Positions 7,808-10,699 of a DNA stretch of 10,699 nt are shown here, one piece after another. The translations under genes were made by a program, and so were the position numbers. Position 1 is the stretch's first letter; each line of letters opens with the position of its first letter. The notes beneath the pieces are model-generated. The model did no database searches and was not told the DNA's origin. It saw only the letters and a program-made list of their open reading frames with translations. The DNA is from Basidiobolus heterosporus B8920 (taxonomy: Eukaryota; Basidiobolomycota; Basidiobolomycetes; Basidiobolales; Basidiobolaceae). The stretch is taken from positions 1 to 10,699 of the forward strand of contig JNET01031968.1 in the NCBI GenBank assembly GCA_000697455.1, read 5' to 3'.

Positions 7808-8162
7808 TGTTGAAATAGTGTAGTATTGCACCTAGTCATTTCATAAGTTATTCCTAAGTATTTCTAAGTATTCTACACTTGATCAGGACTCTGAAAAACA
7901 TCCAAATGGTCTAGATATTGATCAGAAACACCATCCCACTCACAAACACAAAATTCTCAAAATTACCAAAACTTGTCCAAATCACCCCAAATCTTCACCA
8001 GATTGTTCCCACTGTGATTATCAATCATTTACAACGTCCTACTGTTGTATTACATGGTAAACTATAAGTACCAGACTATTTACTCAATAAATGACAAGTG
8101 ACTAAACTACAACTTATATTTTCACTCCAATTCACTTCCAATCACTCCAGGTTATTGTATCA
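7808..8162 (+). repeat. 5' LTR of element C (355 bp)
   Basis: It runs from TGTTGAAATAG to TTATTGTATCA, directly followed by the primer binding site. Length and ends agree with A's 3' LTR at 2095-2449. The left edge coincides with the break in B's LTR, and the right edge is fixed by the primer site. Confidence 0.96.
8063..8091 (+). promoter_or_regulatory. LTR core promoter and poly(A) signal of element C
   Basis: TATAAG (8063-8068) precedes AATAAA (8086-8091) by 23 nt. With transcription normally starting 25-30 nt after a TATA box, the AATAAA would fall just upstream of the start, in U3, so only the 3' end of the transcript would carry it. The motifs are seen; their function is inferred. Confidence 0.58.
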
Positions 8163-8174
8163 GGTTATGAGCCC
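8163..8174 (+). promoter_or_regulatory. Primer binding site of element C (initiator Met tRNA, anticodon arm)
   Basis: GGTTATGAGCCC directly follows the LTR and closely matches the complement of the initiator tRNA-Met anticodon arm (GGGCCCATAACC). The site and its place against the LTR edge are as in Drosophila copia and in element B. Confidence 0.87.
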
Positions 8175-8193
8175 CAAGCCTACACTCTAAACT

Positions 8194-8960
8194 ATGCCCA
8201 CAAATCTTAATACCAACGTTTTTCCATCAATTGACAAGTTTGATGGGAAGAACTTCCACATCTGGAAGATCAGAATGCAAATGCTACTGCAGGAGAGAGG
8301 TCTTTGGAGTATTGTAACAAGAGATGAAAAGGAACCTAAAACACCACCAGAAGCCATACAAGAATACCAGAAGAGTGAAACTAAAGCCTTTAATGCAATC
8401 TGCATGAATGTCAAGGACTCTTTATTAACTCAGGTGTATGCAGGGAAGACAGCTCAGAAAGCATGGAATTCTTTGGAAAAGATATTTCAGACTAAAGCAG
8501 TGGCTAATAGGATGTTTCTTAGACAAAAATTCTACACAATTAAGCAGCTACCAAATGAAGAAATCATGCACTTAATCAACAGGATTGAATCCTTGGCAGA
8601 ACAACTTGAATGCATTGGGGCAGGAGTCTCTGAAGAAGACAAGGTTGTTAGCCTTCTTAATAGCCTGCCAGACAAATTTCAGAGCCTAGTTATGGCCCTG
8701 GAGTCAAGATGCAATGATCTTACAATGGATTATGCCACAGGAAGATTGCTGCATGAGGAAATGAGAAGATCTGATTCTCAGATATGAAGGATGAATTGGC
8801 TTTGATAGGCACAGAAAAACACTCATTTAAGAGCTACAAACACTCAGGAAGCAAGAAACCAGGTGTGTGCAACTATTGCAAGAAGCCTGGCCATTGGGCT
8901 AGAGATTGCAAGAAGAAAAAGTCAGACAAAGCTAAAAAGATGGAACAAGCTAATCAAGTT
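8194..8960 (+). pseudogene. Gag (UBN2-type with zinc knuckle) of element C (fossil)
   Basis: The ATG at 8194, 31 nt after the LTR, opens a frame starting 'MPTNLNTNVFPSIDKFDGKN' and continuing 'FHIWKIRMQMLLQERGLW', the classic N-terminal signature of copia Gag. The capsid-like UBN2 region follows with 'AQKAWNSLEKIFQ', 'RMFLRQKFYTIKQLPNEEI', 'LLNSLPDKFQSLVMALES' and 'DLTMDYATGRLLHEE'. A CCHC zinc knuckle, 'CNYCKKPGHWARDC', is at 8868-8909, followed by a Lys-rich tail. Gag would assemble the particle and package RNA. Drosophila copia makes separate Gag by splicing; I cannot tell what this family used. The gag region is well preserved but not whole. Confidence 0.92.
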
Positions 8961-8999
8961 AATTCAGAGGAACAGTAATTTGTGTCAGCACTCTCAGCA

Positions 9000-9300
9000 A
9001 CTGCTACATATGAATCAGAAATGTGGTACATTGATTCAGGAGCTTCACAACACTTACCAAGCAAGAAAAACTGGTTTACTAATCTCAAAACCATCCAAAC
9101 TAAGAGAGTGTCTATGGGAGATGATCATGCACTAGATGCGGTTGTCACTGGCACTATTAAGCTCAGTTTAGGACGAAATTCTGGTCCCACTACTGCAAAA
9201 TTGACTGAAGTACTCTATGTGCCAGAAATAGCTAAAAATCTACTATCTGTGAATAAGGCAACTGCCCTGGGACTAAATTTCGTGTTTAATCAGCTGTGAT
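9000..9300 (+). pseudogene. Retroviral-type aspartic protease of element C (fossil)
   Basis: 'MWYIDSGASQHLPSKKNWF' has the copia protease active-site triplet D-S-G at 9033-9041. It is followed by 'VSMGDDHALDAVVTGTIKL' (flap side) and 'LTEVLYVPEIAKNLLSVNKA', the 'VLYVP...NLLSV' phrase that closes almost all copia proteases. The dimeric enzyme would process the polyprotein. It sits directly after the zinc knuckle and before the integrase zinc-binding region, which is the normal order. It belongs to a broken element, although this module itself reads well. Confidence 0.92.
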
Positions 9301-9356
9301 GCACTATATTTGATCAGAATGGATGTAAAATAGCCACAGGGATCAAGGAGAAGAAT

Positions 9357-10340
9357 ATGTACAGGCTACAGTGCACTGTAATTGAATCTGGGCAAGTAAA
9401 TATTGCAAAATCAGATCAAATAAGCTGTCAGACATGGTATAGGAGACTTGGACACATAGGAGCACAAAAAATGACTCAGATGGTTAAAAATCAGCTTGTT
9501 TTGGGCATGAATTTCAAAATTCCAGCTGATTTAAGTTTGTGCCATGGATGTCTATATGGGAAACATCACAGGAGAGCGTTTTTGAGCTCTGGAGAGATCA
9601 AATCCACTCAAAAACTGCAGCTAATCCACTCAGATCTATGTGGGCCTATGAAAAATGTATCCTTGGGAGGAAAGAAGTACTTTATGACCTTTATTGTTGA
9701 CAAAACAAGGTATACATGGGTATATTTCCTCAGAACAAAGGATGAAGCACTCAGTACATTCAAGCACTTCAAGAATATGGTAGAGAAGGAGACAGAACAG
9801 TCCATAAAGACCTTACAAAGTGACAATGGAGGGGAATACTGTTCAAGAGAGTTTGCTACTTTCTGCTCTAAGTCAGGAATAAAGCAACAGACAACTGTAC
9901 CTTATACCCACAGCAAAATGGAGTTGCAGAACGTTCTAATAGGACTATAGTGGAGATGGCAAGGTCTATGTTACATGATCAGGAATTGGAGTACAAGTTT
10001 TGGGCTGAATCAGTAGCTACTGCTGTTTATATTAAGAATAGGTGCCCAACAACTTTACTACGTAATTCTACACCATTTGAAGCATGGAATGGCCAAAAAC
10101 CAGATCTGGAGAACCTCAGAATCTTTGGTTGTGATGCATTTTACCTGATCCCAGCCCAAAATCGGTCAAAATTGGATCCTAAAAGTGGAAAATGCATATT
10201 TCTTGGATACAGTGATGGATCTAAGGCCTATAGACTCTATGATACCGAAAATCAGAAGCTAATCAAGAGCAGGGATGTTGTTTTTGATGAAAAAGAAAAA
10301 TTTTCACCTCAGATCATTGTGGATGAAGTTGATGATCAAA
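9357..10340 (+). pseudogene. Copia integrase of element C (fossil)
   Basis: The zinc-binding part reads 'WYRRLGHIGAQKMTQMVKN' and 'CHGCLYGKHHRRAF' (9435-9581). The catalytic core shows 'LIHSDLCGPM' with the first Asp near 9633, 'FIVDKTRYTWVYFLR' and 'LQSDNGGEYCS' with the second Asp near 9822; the third acidic position falls about 35 residues on, as in DD35E integrases. After about 9940 come 'MARSMLHDQELEYKFWAE', 'STPFEAWNGQKPDLENLRIF' (about 10070-10130) and 'FLGYSDGSKAYRL', the copia tail. The enzyme would splice cDNA into host DNA with a 5-bp stagger. The region is broken; the family call is secure. Confidence 0.92.
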
Positions 10341-10699
10341 TCAATCCAAATCAAGAGTTATCAGACAAAATTCAACCAGATTTGGAGCCAGCCACAGTTT
10401 CAGATGCAGCCAATGATCAATTGCCACTTAGGAGATCAATTAGGAAACGTAATAACCCCAGGGAATGGTGGAATACATCAGCCAATGATGTAAATGCATG
10501 TGCAGCCTTCTGTGATGAGCCACAGATACTAAATCAAGCAATGGAGAGTCCAGATTCCGAATTGTGGCACACTGCCATGATGGATGAATACCAATCATTA
10601 ATGGACAACAGGACGTGGATTCTGACCCCATTACCATCAGGGAGAAAGCCAATAGGATGTAAATGGGTTTATAAGGTCAAAAACCGAGCTGATGGCACA
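10165..10699 (+). repeat. Direct repeat of element A internal region
   Basis: This segment (integrase tail, linker, start of RT) aligns with 173-712 of element A at about 93% identity by eye in the same orientation, starting from 'gatcctaaaagtgg'. It proves that A and C are separate copies of one family and not the two halves of a single element split by B. Confidence 0.93.
10560..10699 (+). pseudogene. Start of copia reverse transcriptase of element C (fossil, cut by window end)
   Basis: 'LWHTAMMDEYQSLMDNRTWI' followed by 'GRKPIGCKWVYKVKNRAD' is the opening of RVT_2, matching element A at about 560-695. Most of RT and all of RNase H and the 3' LTR lie outside the window. Confidence 0.88.

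Larger units (their letters stand above)
7808..10699 (+). mobile_element. Element C: Ty1/copia retrotransposon fossil, 5' part, nested in element B
   Basis: C shows a complete 5' LTR (7808-8162), primer site, gag with zinc knuckle, protease, integrase and the first part of reverse transcriptase before running off the window. Its order fits copia. Judging by A's RT, RNase H and LTR, about 1.7-1.8 kb should remain beyond the window. It is the same family as A and less decayed than B, with about five breaks in the visible coding part, so it does not look able to make a whole Gag-Pol. It sits inside B's 5' LTR and is therefore younger than B. Confidence 0.95.

Noticed and set aside
8863-9135. Plus-strand alternative frame overlapping the zinc knuckle and protease
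   Set aside because: The overlapping frames carry the CCHC knuckle and the D-S-G protease motif; this frame carries no recognisable motif.
173-10699. A and C as the 3' and 5' halves of one element split by insertion of B
   Set aside because: Both contain the same 540-bp internal segment, their order is 3' half before 5' half, and C lies within B rather than B within C.
1-10699. tRNA, rRNA, CRISPR array, bacterial operon or phage genes
   Set aside because: No cloverleaf, rRNA core sequence, regularly spaced repeats or bacterial gene layout is visible; nearly all recognisable coding sequence is eukaryotic copia.

Overview
This window is a graveyard of LTR retrotransposons of the Ty1/copia superfamily (Pseudoviridae type, gene order gag-PR-IN-RT-RNase H). 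No intact host gene, tRNA, rRNA or CRISPR array is visible. The DNA is AT-rich, and the elements prime from a site matching the anticodon arm of initiator Met tRNA (GGTTATGAGCC, as in Drosophila copia, rather than the TGGTATCAGAGC type usual in plants). This favours an animal genome, most likely an arthropod. That is inference; the sequence does not name the species.

Layout. 1-172: AT-rich, nothing recognised. 173-2449 (+): element A, the 3' half of a copia element (integrase tail, reverse transcriptase, RNase H, polypurine tract, 355-bp 3' LTR). 2450-3314: spacer between elements, with an unclassified coding-like relic on the minus strand and an AT-rich tail. 3315-7807 (-): element B, an older copia element of a different family, covering all domains, with its 3' LTR at 3315-3623 and part of its 5' LTR at 7592-7807. 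7808-10699 (+): element C, of the same family as A, entering with a complete 5' LTR, primer site, gag, protease, integrase and the start of reverse transcriptase; it runs off the window.

C has inserted inside the 5' LTR of B. B's 5' LTR stops at exactly the point where C's LTR begins, and the uninterrupted 3' LTR of B continues past the equivalent point. The order of events is B first (its two LTRs differ at about one site in five by eye), C later. A and C are separate close copies (LTRs about 6-7% different by eye). All three are broken; none looks able to make a full polyprotein.

Both families share a compact LTR plan (TATA box 22-23 nt before AATAAA, a similar U5 tail) and a 31-nt leader from primer site to gag start, so they are related lineages. 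I see no evidence of a new biological system; the interest lies in the nested structure, the conserved LTR and leader layout, and the unidentified relic at 2450-3140.
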